35,150 bases of DNA, taken from assembly GCA_041914785.1 (NCBI GenBank), contig JAYSCT010000040.1, positions 1-35,150 on the forward strand. Reading direction: 5' to 3'. Position numbers and translations under genes: made by a program. This document shows, in pieces, positions 8,399-16,101 of this stretch. The stretch's first letter is position 1; every line of letters begins with the position of its first letter. The notes below the pieces were generated by a model. That model saw only the letters and a list, made by a program, of their open reading frames with translations, was not told the DNA's origin and did not search any database. The DNA comes from Pelomonas sp041914785. Lineage in GTDB: Bacteria > Pseudomonadota > Gammaproteobacteria > Burkholderiales > Burkholderiaceae_C.

Positions 8399-9286
8399 TC
8401 AATCGGCGCCCAGGAAGTCTGCGGCTTCGGCCAGCACCGCGTCGGGCGCCTCCTCGGCGATGTAGTGGCCGCTGGCAACCGCGCGGCCGCTGACGTTCTC
8501 GGCCGCGGCCTGCCACAGCGCCAGCGGGGCGAAGCAGCGCCCCACCACGCCCTGCGCGCCCCACAGCACGCGCAGCGGCTGTGTGACGCGGCGGCCGGCC
8601 GTGCGGTCGGCGCGGTCATGGTCGAGATCGATGCCGGCGCCGGCGCGGTAGTCGGCGCAGATGCCGGCGGCGGAGCCCGGGCGGGCGATGCAGCGCTCGT
8701 ACTCGGCCCAGGCTTCGGGCGCGAAGAACGCGCCGCCGCGGCGGCCCATGCCGTCGCGCAGGTAGGCCAGCGGGTCGGCCTCGATGAGGCGCTCGGGCAG
8801 CGGCGCGGGCTGGACGAGGAAGAACCAGTGCCAGTACGCCCGTGCGAAGGCCTCCGTCGTGCCCTCGTACATGGCCAGCGTGGGCGCGATGTCGAGCAGC
8901 ATCAGCTTTGTCACGGCCTGCGGATGGTCCAGCGCCAGCCGGTGCGCGACACGCGCGCCGCGGTCGTGCGCCAGCACCGCGAAGCGCTCATGGCCCAGCG
9001 AGCGCATCAGCGCGACGGCATCCTGCGCCATCTCGCGCTTGGCGTAGGCCGCGCTTCCCTCGCAGGCCGGCGGACGATCGCTGTCGCCATAGCCGCGCAG
9101 GTCCATCAGCACGACGCGATGGGTCCGCGCCAGCACCGGCGCCACGCGGTGCCACATGGCCATGGTCTGCGGGTGCCCGTGCAGCAGCAGCAGCGGCGGC
9201 CGGCCGGAGACCGAGGCCCCTCCCTGCCGGGCGAACAGCGCGACGCCGTCGCGCCGGAAGGTCAGGGGTTGGAAGCCGGTCCACAT
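8399..9286 (-). CDS. Alpha/beta hydrolase, haloacetate (fluoroacetate) dehalogenase-like
   Basis: 295-residue cytoplasmic alpha/beta-hydrolase. It has the oxyanion HGHPQ motif (residues 36-40) and a nucleophile elbow AHDRGARVAHR in which D108 replaces Ser, as in dehalogenases and epoxide hydrolases. The fluoroacetate dehalogenase active-site set is conserved in order: D108, R109 and R112 (carboxylate binding), D132, H153-W154 (YWHWFF, halide pocket), Y213 (DYRA) and H274 (SGHY). The predicted reaction is hydrolysis of 2-haloacetates to glycolate; true substrate is unproven, since relatives include broad-range hydrolases. ATG at 9286 is favoured over a longer frame by family length. It is the first gene of the five-gene minus-strand run. 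Confidence 0.85.
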   Translation of the reverse strand: MWTGFQPLTFRRDGVALFARQGGASVSGRPPLLLLHGHPQTMAMWHRVAPVLARTHRVVLMDLRGYGDSDRPPACEGSAAYAKREMAQDAVALMRSLGHERFAVLAHDRGARVAHRLALDHPQAVTKLMLLDIAPTLAMYEGTTEAFARAYWHWFFLVQPAPLPERLIEADPLAYLRDGMGRRGGAFFAPEAWAEYERCIARPGSAAGICADYRAGAGIDLDHDRADRTAGRRVTQPLRVLWGAQGVVGRCFAPLALWQAAAENVSGRAVASGHYIAEEAPDAVLAEAADFLGAD

Positions 9287-9417
9287 GCGGCGATTGTGGG
9301 CGGCCGCGCGAGAACCCACGCGGTATAAGCTTTTGTTATGCCCCTGCCCCAAGCCTGCGCTTGCGCCCGGCAGGGTGCGCCGAACAATCGCCGCTGGCCC
9401 GCACCTCCCCCGCCGTC

Positions 9418-10995
9418 ATGAAGACTTTGCTGTTGTCCGCCACCCTCGCGCTGCTGGCCCCACCGGCCGCCCTCGCGCAGGGCAAGCCCCTGATCTACTG
9501 CGCCGATGCCAGCCCCGAGGGCTTCGACCCCGGCCTGTGGGACAGCGCCAGCACCAACATCGTCAGCAGCCAGATGTTCGACGGGCTGCTGGGCTTCAAG
9601 CGGCCCACGACGGAGCTGACGCCCAGGCTGGCCACAAGCTGGGAGATCTCGCCCGACGCCAAGAGCTTCACCTTCAAGCTGCGCCCGGGCGTGAAGTTCC
9701 ACAGCACGCCGTGGTTCAAGCCCACACGCAGCCTCAACGCGGACGACGTGGTGTTCACGTTCTCGCGCTTCATCGACCCCAACCACCCGTTCAACAAGGC
9801 CTTTCCGGCCAACTTCATCTACCCGCAGAACCTGGGCCTGGCCAAGCTCATCGCCGGCATCGACAGGGTCGACGACATGACGGTGCGCTTCCGCCTGAAG
9901 CAGCCCAACGTGACCTTCGTCGCCAACTTCGCGTTCGCCTGGGCCGGCATCCACTCCGCCGAGTACGCCGCGCAACTGCTGAAGGCGGGCAAGGCCAGCC
10001 AGATCAACGTGCAGCCGGTGGGCGCCGGTCCGTTCATGTTCAAGAGCTACGCCAAGGACGACGTGCTGCGCATGACGGCACACCCCGACTACTGGGGCGG
10101 CAAGCAGCCCACGCCCACGCTGGTGTTCAGCATCAGCCGCGAGCCCAATGTGCGCGTGCAGAAGGTGGCGCTTGGCGAGTGCCACGTGACGGCGCCCCTG
10201 CGCGACGTCGACATCTCGACGCTGGCCGGCAACGCCAACGTCAGCATCGAGAAGATCCAGGCGCTGAACATCTCCTACCTGAGCTTCAACCTGAAGAAGC
10301 CGCCCACCGACCGCCGCGAGGTGCGCGAGGCGCTGGACATCGCCATCGACCGCAACGCCATCTTCAAGGCGCTGTTCCCGCGCGGCGACGCGATGCAGGC
10401 CGTCAGCGCCTTCCCGCCCGCCATCCCCGGCTACAACAAGACCCTGAAGAACGAGTTCGACCCGGCCAGGGCCCGCGCGCTGCTGGCCAAGGCCGGCTTC
10501 CCCAACGGCTTCGAGATCGACCTGTGGGCGCTGCCGGTGCAGCGCCCCACCAACCCCAACGGCCAGCTGATGGCGCAGCTCATCCAGCAGGACTGGGCGA
10601 AGATCGGCGTCAAGGCCCACATCAAGACCTACGAGTGGGGCGAGTACCTCAAGCGCGCCAACAACGGCGAGCACAACGTCTACATGAGCGGCTGGAGCGG
10701 CCAGAGCGGCGACGCCGATGACTTCCTGACGCCCAACCTCAGCTGCGCGACCAGCAAGGGCGGCATCAAGTTCTGCAACGCCGAGTTCGAGAAGCTCATC
10801 GACGAAGCCCGCGCCACCACCGACACGCCCAAGCGCCTCGCGATGATCGAGAAGGCGCAGGAGATCTTCAAGCGCGAACGGCCGTGGATCACGATGGCGC
10901 ACTCCACCGTCTACATCCCGATCCGCAAGGACGTGGTGGGCTTCAAGATGGCGCCCAACGGCTCCGTCGATTTCGAAGGCGTTTACAGGAAATGA
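9418..10995 (+). CDS. dppA: Dipeptide ABC transporter substrate-binding protein, DppA-like
   Basis: 525-residue periplasmic protein with signal peptide (MKTLLLSATLALLAPPAALA). It aligns throughout with E. coli DppA from memory: LIYCADASPEGFDPGLW at the mature N-terminus, LNADDVVFTF, LWALPVQRPTNPN, TYEWGEYLKRANNGEH and a GWSGQSGDADDF segment matching the peptide-binding GD.D loop. The cysteine pairs that form DppA's two disulfides are also conserved (YCAD with GECHV; SCATS with KFCNA). It delivers dipeptides to an inner-membrane permease, but no permease or ATPase gene follows. The next genes are a LysR regulator and a VanX-type D-Ala-D-Ala dipeptidase, suggesting cell-wall dipeptide use. ATG at 9418 begins the signal peptide. 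Confidence 0.9.
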   Translation: MKTLLLSATLALLAPPAALAQGKPLIYCADASPEGFDPGLWDSASTNIVSSQMFDGLLGFKRPTTELTPRLATSWEISPDAKSFTFKLRPGVKFHSTPWFKPTRSLNADDVVFTFSRFIDPNHPFNKAFPANFIYPQNLGLAKLIAGIDRVDDMTVRFRLKQPNVTFVANFAFAWAGIHSAEYAAQLLKAGKASQINVQPVGAGPFMFKSYAKDDVLRMTAHPDYWGGKQPTPTLVFSISREPNVRVQKVALGECHVTAPLRDVDISTLAGNANVSIEKIQALNISYLSFNLKKPPTDRREVREALDIAIDRNAIFKALFPRGDAMQAVSAFPPAIPGYNKTLKNEFDPARARALLAKAGFPNGFEIDLWALPVQRPTNPNGQLMAQLIQQDWAKIGVKAHIKTYEWGEYLKRANNGEHNVYMSGWSGQSGDADDFLTPNLSCATSKGGIKFCNAEFEKLIDEARATTDTPKRLAMIEKAQEIFKRERPWITMAHSTVYIPIRKDVVGFKMAPNGSVDFEGVYRK

Positions 10996-11019
10996 TCGTC
11001 AGGGCCGTCGTGAATTCAT

Positions 11020-11136
11020 GGGCCGAGCGCCAGGCGCGCCTGAGCCGGCCCTCACGGCTGGCGGCCGGGCTCCTGGCCCGGCAGTCGGCCAGCCCCCTCG
11101 GGGGGCGGACCAGCGTTTGCGCTGGGCCGGGGGCAC
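11020..11136 (+). repeat. Dispersed GC-rich hairpin repeat, copy 1
   Basis: The element fills most of the gap between dppA and the lysR-type gene. It begins with GGGCCGAGCGCC, shared exactly with 23991-24002, and 29 of the first 36 bases match the second copy. A perfect 7-bp hairpin follows (11064-11070 with 11076-11082, loop TCCTG). Next come GCCCCC-TCG-GGGGGC (11092-11106) and CCAGCG-TTTG-CGCTGG (11110-11125), ending in GGGGGC. The right end abuts the regulator's start codon, so its G-run may serve as the ribosome-binding site. Resemblance to REP-like repeats of Burkholderiales is from memory. Confidence 0.75.
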
Positions 11137-11137
11137 C

Positions 11138-12037
11138 ATGAGGCTCCGACATATCGAGGTCTTCCACGCCATCATGCAGGCCGGCACCATCAGCGGCGCC
11201 GCGCAGCTGCTGCACATCTCGCAGCCGGCCGTCACCAAGGTGCTGCAGCACTGCGAGCTGCAGCTGGGCATGGCGCTGTTCGACCGCGTGCGCGGCAAGC
11301 TCTACCCCACGCCCGAGGCGCAGCGGTTGTTCGTCGAGATCGACAAGCTCAACCGCGACCTCGTCGGCATCCGCCGCCTCGCCGCCAACCTGAAGAGCGG
11401 CGAGACCGAGCAGGTGCGGCTGGTGGCCACGCCGGCGCTGGCCACCGCCATCGTGCCGGCCGCGATGACGCCCTGGTGCAAGGCCTTCCCGCAGGCCAAC
11501 TGCTCGCTGGCCACGCACCACACGCGCGAGATCGTGTCGGCGCTGCTGCTGGGCGAGGCCGACCTGGCGCTGTCGCTGCAGGACCCGCGCCACCCCGGCA
11601 TCAAGGCCGAGGTCATCGCCAGCGGCGCGATGGTGGCGCTGTGCCCGCTGGCCAGCCCCGAGGCGCGCGGCGACGGGCCGCTGGACCTGGCCGACATCCG
11701 CACCGAGATCGTCGGCCTGCACAGCGACGACCCGCTCGCCGGCCTGCTGCACCATGCCGGCGAGGCGCTGGGCCAGACGCTGGCCAGCCGCATCACCGTG
11801 CAGACCTACCAGCTCGCCCGCGCGCTGGTGGAGGCCGGCGTGGGCATGACGCTGGTGGACCCGTTCACCGCCGCCAGCGCCGACACCGCCAAGGTGCGCG
11901 TGCGGCCGCTGGCACCGCAGGTCGGCGTCCACCTCTACCTGCTCAGCGCCGCCAGCGCGCCGCTGGGCCAGGCCTCGCGCCGGCTGGTGAAGTTCATCAC
12001 CGCGGCCGCCCACGAACACCTCTCACGACTGCCCTGA
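11138..12037 (+). CDS. LysR-family transcriptional regulator
   Basis: 299 residues. The N-terminal winged helix-turn-helix is clear: MRLRHIEVFHAIMQAG, then SGAAQLLHISQPAVTKVLQ, residues 1-60. It is followed by a LysR substrate-binding domain (about 90-290). ATG at 11138 is set by the family N-terminus; the upstream open frame is repeat sequence. The stop TGA shares its A with the start ATG of the next gene (TGATG), so it is translationally coupled to the D-Ala-D-Ala dipeptidase. It probably regulates that dipeptidase and perhaps dppA in response to a peptide or amino-acid effector; this is inferred from position only. Confidence 0.92.
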   Translation: MRLRHIEVFHAIMQAGTISGAAQLLHISQPAVTKVLQHCELQLGMALFDRVRGKLYPTPEAQRLFVEIDKLNRDLVGIRRLAANLKSGETEQVRLVATPALATAIVPAAMTPWCKAFPQANCSLATHHTREIVSALLLGEADLALSLQDPRHPGIKAEVIASGAMVALCPLASPEARGDGPLDLADIRTEIVGLHSDDPLAGLLHHAGEALGQTLASRITVQTYQLARALVEAGVGMTLVDPFTAASADTAKVRVRPLAPQVGVHLYLLSAASAPLGQASRRLVKFITAAAHEHLSRLP

Positions 12038-12651
12038 TGGCCGACCCCGTTCGCATCGAAGACATCGCCCGCCACCCGCATTTCCGCCGGCTGGACACGC
12101 TGCGCCACGGCATCGCCGTGGACCTGCGCTACGCCACGGCCGACAACTTCGTCGGCCACGCCGTCTACGCCGGCATCGACTGCCACTGGCTGCGCCGCGA
12201 GGCCGCCGACGCGCTGGAGCATGCCGCCGCGTGGCTGCACGCGCGCCGCCCCGGCTGGCGGCTGCTGGTGCTCGATGCGCTGCGCCCGCAGCGCGTGCAG
12301 CAGCGCCTGTGGGACGAGCTGCAGGGCACGCCGCTGACGATGTACCTGGCCCCGCCCGAGCGCGGCTCCATCCACAGCTTCGGCATGGCGGTGGACCTGA
12401 CGCTGCTGGACCCGCAGGGCCGCGAGGTCGACATGGGGTCGGGCTTCGACGAGATGACGCTCGCCTCCCACCCCGACCACGAGGCCGAGCACCTGGCGCT
12501 GGGGCTGCTGGCCGCGCAGCAGCTCGTCGAGCGCGGCTGGCTGCGCGCGGCGATGCGCGAGGCCGGCTTCCACGGCATTGCCACCGAGTGGTGGCATTTC
12601 GACTACGGCGACCGCGTGGCGGTCAGGCGCGACCTGCCGCGGGTGCTGTGA
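12037..12651 (+). CDS. ddpX: D-alanyl-D-alanine dipeptidase (VanX/DdpX family, peptidase M15D)
   Basis: 204-residue protein without a signal peptide. The VanX motif SxHxxGxAxD is present as SIHSFGMAVD (zinc ligands H113 and D120), and the C-terminal EWWHF supplies the catalytic base E184 and third ligand H187. R83 in LDALRP matches the conserved arginine. It hydrolyses D-Ala-D-Ala to D-alanine in the cytoplasm. With no vanA/vanH ligase or dehydrogenase nearby, a catabolic role as in the E. coli ddp operon is more likely than glycopeptide resistance. The adjacent DppA-like binding protein agrees with uptake of cell-wall dipeptides. Its 3' end overlaps the convergent GNAT gene by 29 bases. Confidence 0.92.
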   Translation: MADPVRIEDIARHPHFRRLDTLRHGIAVDLRYATADNFVGHAVYAGIDCHWLRREAADALEHAAAWLHARRPGWRLLVLDALRPQRVQQRLWDELQGTPLTMYLAPPERGSIHSFGMAVDLTLLDPQGREVDMGSGFDEMTLASHPDHEAEHLALGLLAAQQLVERGWLRAAMREAGFHGIATEWWHFDYGDRVAVRRDLPRVL

Positions 12652-13099
12652 GCAGCCGCTTCTGCATGAAGACGCTCAGCGGGTCGTCCGCGTAGCCGCC
12701 GAAGGGGCCGCAGCGCTCGAAGCCGCAGGCGGCGTACAGGCCCAGCGCCTCGGGCTGGTAAGGCCCCGTCTCCAGCCGCAGCACGGCACAGCCGCGCTGG
12801 CGGGCCTGCTGCTCCAGCAGCGTCAGCAGCCGCTGCGCCACGCGCTGCCCCCGGGCCGCCGGGCTGACGAACATGCGCTTGAGCTCACCGGCGCCCGCCT
12901 CCAGCACGACGGCGCCGCAGCCCACCGCCTGCCCGCCCGCGTCGCGCGCGACGGCGAACAGCACATGCGGCTGCACCAGCACGCTCAGGTCCAGCGCATG
13001 GCGGGCCTCGGGCGGGTACAGCGAGTCCTGGTAGGCGTCCAGCGCGGTGATCAGGGCGATGACGTCAGGCTGGTCGGGCGATTCGAGGGCGATGTGCAT
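12623..13099 (-). CDS. GNAT-family N-acetyltransferase
   Basis: 158 residues with a GNAT fold. Beta-strand 4 and the acetyl-CoA pyrophosphate loop are at ELKRMFVSPAARGQRVAQRLL (R83-G-Q-R-V-A88, a form of the R/QxxGxG/A motif). The late motif LYAACGF is at residues 121-127. ATG at 13099 is preferred over a longer frame because MHIALESPDQPD begins the first strand. The acetylated substrate cannot be told from sequence. The gene is convergent with ddpX and overlaps its last 29 bases. Confidence 0.85.
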   Translation of the reverse strand: MHIALESPDQPDVIALITALDAYQDSLYPPEARHALDLSVLVQPHVLFAVARDAGGQAVGCGAVVLEAGAGELKRMFVSPAARGQRVAQRLLTLLEQQARQRGCAVLRLETGPYQPEALGLYAACGFERCGPFGGYADDPLSVFMQKRLLTAPAAGRA

Positions 13100-13132
13100 G
13101 GCAGGACTATGCCCGCTGCGGCCGTGCCTGCC

Positions 13133-13163
13133 AGGGCCTGTCAACACGACGGTGGCAGGCCCT
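13133..13163. terminator. Possible hairpin at the 3' end of the C13-peptidase gene
   Basis: Inverted repeat AGGGCCTG (13133-13140) and CAGGCCCT (13156-13163) with a 15-base loop straddles the stop codon of the C13 gene. There is no T-tract, so an intrinsic terminator is doubtful; it may only stabilise the mRNA end. Confidence 0.3.
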
Positions 13164-14634
13164 ACCGGGCGCGCTGCTGCTCCGCCAGCCGCCCCAGCAC
13201 CGGCTCGATGCCCGCGCCCATGCTGATCTGCGGGTTGGAGTAGCCGTCCTTCTTGCCGGCGTCCTTCTCGCGCTGGTCGATGACGAGGCGCGCGGCGGCA
13301 TGCGCCTCGGTGAAGGACCAGGTCTTGCGCAGTTCTTCGTCGTACATCGCGCGGCCGAAGAAGGTCAGCTCGGAGCGCTTGCCGCAGCCGTAGGACGTGT
13401 GCTCGGCGTCGGCCGCCGTCATCACCAGCGTGCCGTCGCCGGCCAGCGGCGCAATCCAGCTGCCCGAGTAGCAGGCCGACACCGAGATCACGCGCCAGCG
13501 CACGCCGGCCTCGTCCAGCCAGCGCTTGAGCACCCCGGGCGTCATCTCCTCGGTCTTCAGCGGCCAGGTGTCGGTGGCGAGCCTGCCGTCGGCGCCGCCG
13601 TGGGACGTGAGATGCAGGAACAGCACGTCGCGGTCGCGGTCCATCACGGCGGCCAGCCGGGCGATGGCGGCCCGCAGGTTGGCCGGCGTGCCCCAGGGCA
13701 GCGTGTCGCTGGTGGCGCGGTTGGCCACCAGCTCCACCAGCCGGCCCTCGGCGCCGAACCGCTCGCGCATCGTCCTTGCCACCACGGCGCTCTCGCGCAT
13801 GAAGACGTCCTCCGACGCGTTAGGCGCGTAGGTGGCGGCATACACGTTGACGCGCCCCGGCTGCGGCGGCCGCACCGCCTGCAACGCGTCGTCCAGCAGG
13901 CGGGCCTGCCGGGCGATGCTGTCGTCGGTCAACGGCAGGCCGGTCTCGGGTTCGGCGTCCGCTGCCGCCTCGGCGCCGGCGGCGGGCGGCGTCCACCAGA
14001 ACACCGGCGGCGCCAGCCAGCCGTTCAGCAGCAGCGGCACCGGCACCAGCAGCACGGCGGCCGCACGCGCCAGCGCCGAACCGGCGGCCCGCCACAGCAG
14101 CACGAGCTGGGCCAGGCCCATCCAGCACAACGGCAGCAGCCAGACGATCATCTGCAGGCCCAGCGCCCAGCTATCGAACGGCCCCATGACGGCCTGCAGG
14201 GCCGCGATCAAGCCGATGCTGATGGGCAGCATGACCAGCCCGGCGCTGGCCCCCAGCGCGAACAGCGTCGACGCGGCGACCGCGCCGGACCGCGCCACCA
14301 CCCAGCACAGCCAGGCAGTGACGGCGATGCCGGCCCACCCCGCCAGGAAACCCCGCCAGACCAGCAGCGGCGCCCCCTCCATCAGCGCCCACTGGGCGCC
14401 GAAGTGCAGCAAATAGCCGGCCACCACCAGCACGGCCACCGTCGCCGGCCCCGCCGGCTGCGACGGCCAGCGCGGCGCACGGAAGGCCAGCACCCGCGCG
14501 CCGTCACCCCACCAGGCCCGGACCGCGCCGCCCGCCGCGGCCATCACATCGCGCACATCGGGCGGTGCCCGCGGCGGCGCGGGCGGCTGCGGCAGGTCCG
14601 GCACGGCGGCCGGCAGCAAGGGTTCGTCAGACAT
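13162..14634 (-). CDS. Membrane-anchored peptidase C13 (legumain-like) family protein
   Basis: 490 residues in two parts. After a proline-rich N-terminus, residues about 66-208 contain roughly five membrane helices. Residues about 255-490 form a caspase-fold (clan CD) domain with the catalytic dyad H345 (LTSHGGADG) and C388 (VSACYSGSW), both preceded by hydrophobic strands as required. Peptidase C13 includes legumain and the GPI8 transamidase; bacterial members are annotated but their substrates are unknown. Hydrophobic strand VLFLHLTSHGG and segment TAADAEHTSYGCG support the family. ATG at 14634 (MSDEPLLP) is chosen over an upstream in-frame start because it lacks the unlikely leader. No sorting signal or partner gene is seen nearby. 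Confidence 0.8.
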   Translation of the reverse strand: MSDEPLLPAAVPDLPQPPAPPRAPPDVRDVMAAAGGAVRAWWGDGARVLAFRAPRWPSQPAGPATVAVLVVAGYLLHFGAQWALMEGAPLLVWRGFLAGWAGIAVTAWLCWVVARSGAVAASTLFALGASAGLVMLPISIGLIAALQAVMGPFDSWALGLQMIVWLLPLCWMGLAQLVLLWRAAGSALARAAAVLLVPVPLLLNGWLAPPVFWWTPPAAGAEAAADAEPETGLPLTDDSIARQARLLDDALQAVRPPQPGRVNVYAATYAPNASEDVFMRESAVVARTMRERFGAEGRLVELVANRATSDTLPWGTPANLRAAIARLAAVMDRDRDVLFLHLTSHGGADGRLATDTWPLKTEEMTPGVLKRWLDEAGVRWRVISVSACYSGSWIAPLAGDGTLVMTAADAEHTSYGCGKRSELTFFGRAMYDEELRKTWSFTEAHAAARLVIDQREKDAGKKDGYSNPQISMGAGIEPVLGRLAEQQRAR

Positions 14635-14706
14635 GCCCGCACTATGCGGCCATTGCCCTGGGCGGCCGCGTGGCAAGAATCACCGCCCGCCGCAGGAACA
14701 GGCCGC

Positions 14707-14943
14707 TCAGCCCACGCGGGCGAAGCGCGGCCGCTCGACGCCGTCGACGACCACCGTGCCGGTGAACATCGCGTACGGCCGCACCCACCAGCCGCTGTCG
14801 TTGTACAGCGGCCGGTAGACCACGACGGCCTCCAGCGTCTCGCTGTGGCGGGCGGTGGCCAGCACCTCGTACTCGCCGCCCTTGTAGTGGCGGTAGCGGC
14901 CGGGGGCGATGGGGGGCAGCGGGGGCAGGTCGTCGTCATTCAT
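14707..14943 (-). CDS. DUF1653 domain protein
   Basis: 78 residues matching the small DUF1653 family: PGRYRHYKGGEYEVL (14-28), then ETLEAVVVYRPLYND and WWVRPYAMFTGTV. Members are compact beta-rich cytoplasmic proteins of unknown function, sometimes fused to other domains. ATG at 14943 is used; an earlier in-frame start adds an unconserved tail. It ends 72 bases upstream of the C13-peptidase start and is divergent from the LD-carboxypeptidase gene. Confidence 0.85.
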   Translation of the reverse strand: MNDDDLPPLPPIAPGRYRHYKGGEYEVLATARHSETLEAVVVYRPLYNDSGWWVRPYAMFTGTVVVDGVERPRFARVG

Positions 14944-15048
14944 GCGCGCATTGGACCAGCCCGCCGCGCACACAATGCCGCGCAAGCCCGCCCGCTTCGC
15001 GCGCCCGAGCCTGCGGGTGCCCCTTCTTCACGACCGTCCGCGAACGCC

Positions 15049-16089
15049 ATGAACCCGTCCCGCCGCCACCTCCTGCACCTCGCTGCCGCCACGTCCGGCC
15101 TGCTGGCCGCGGCCGCCCCGGCCCGCGCCGCTGCCGCCGGCCCGCTGCTGGCGCGCCGCCTGCGCCCGGGCGACACCCTCGGCCTCGTCAGCCCCGCCAA
15201 TGCGACCTTCGAGCGCGAGCCGCTGAAGATGGCCATCGAGTCGCTGCAGGCGCTGGGCTTCCAGGTCAAGCCGGGCCAGCATGTGGCCGCACGGCGCGGG
15301 CCGTTCGCCGGCACCGACGCGCAGCGTGCCGCCGACGTCAACGCGATGTTCGCGGACGACGCGGTCGCCGGCATTCTGGCGCTGACCGGCGGCTCGGGCT
15401 GCAACCGCATCGTCGACCAGCTGGATTACGACCTCATCCGCCGCAAACCCAAGTTCTTCGGCGGCTTCAGCGACCTGACCAGCCTCGTCAACGCCATCCA
15501 CCGCCGCACCGGCCTCGTCACCTTCCACAGCCCGGTGGCCGGCTCGGAGTGGAACGACTACTCGGTACAGAGCTTCCGGGCCGTCGCGATGAACGCCGAG
15601 GCCGCCGTGCTGCGCAACCCGGTCGTCAAGGCCGTGGACGACGTCATCGTGCGCGACGAGCGCATCACGACGATCCGCCCGGGCAAGGCCCAGGGCCCGC
15701 TGGTGGGCGGCAACCTCACCGTGCTGGCGTCGCTGGCCGGCTCGGCCTACTTCCCCGACTGCCGCGGCGCCCTCCTGTTCCTGGAAGACATCAACGAGTA
15801 CATCTACCGCATCGACCGCTGCCTCTCCACGCTGCGGCTGGCCGGCGCGTTCAACGGCCTGGCCGGCGTCGTGCTGGGCCGCTTCACGAAGTGCGAGCCG
15901 GGCGACGGCTACGGCAGCCTGACGCTGGACGAGGTGTTCGACGACTACTTCCTGCCGCTGAACATCCCGGTCTACCGCGGCGCGGCCATCGGCCACATCC
16001 GGCGCAAGCTGACCGTGCCGGTGGGCGCGCCGGCGGAGATGGATGCGGACGCCGGGACGATCCGGCTGCTGGCGCCGGCCGTCGGCTGA
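15049..16089 (+). CDS. Exported LD-carboxypeptidase (peptidase S66, LdcA family)
   Basis: 346 residues. The N-terminus (SRRHLLHLAAATSGLLAAAAPARAA) is a signal peptide with an RR pair close to a Tat motif. The S66 fold is shown by LRPGDTLGLVSPA, ALTGGSGCNRI, and the Ser-Glu-His triad inferred as S141 (GGFSDLTSL), E246 (FLEDINEY) and H316 (AIGHIRRK). LdcA enzymes remove the terminal D-Ala from tetrapeptide muropeptides. E. coli LdcA is cytoplasmic, so export here would place the reaction in the periplasm. MccF-type microcin-immunity enzymes share this family and are a less likely alternative. The gene is convergent with dacB, 12 bases apart. Confidence 0.88.
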   Translation: MNPSRRHLLHLAAATSGLLAAAAPARAAAAGPLLARRLRPGDTLGLVSPANATFEREPLKMAIESLQALGFQVKPGQHVAARRGPFAGTDAQRAADVNAMFADDAVAGILALTGGSGCNRIVDQLDYDLIRRKPKFFGGFSDLTSLVNAIHRRTGLVTFHSPVAGSEWNDYSVQSFRAVAMNAEAAVLRNPVVKAVDDVIVRDERITTIRPGKAQGPLVGGNLTVLASLAGSAYFPDCRGALLFLEDINEYIYRIDRCLSTLRLAGAFNGLAGVVLGRFTKCEPGDGYGSLTLDEVFDDYFLPLNIPVYRGAAIGHIRRKLTVPVGAPAEMDADAGTIRLLAPAVG

Positions 16090-16101
16090 CCGGCCGCGGC
16101 G

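Noticed and set aside
12037..12651. Glycopeptide-resistance vanX
   Set aside because: No vanA, vanH or vanS/vanR genes are near; the DppA-like and LysR context indicates a catabolic DdpX.
13300..15048. Long 5' extension of the LD-carboxypeptidase frame
   Set aside because: The extension runs antisense through the C13-peptidase and DUF1653 genes; the true protein starts at the signal peptide at 15049.
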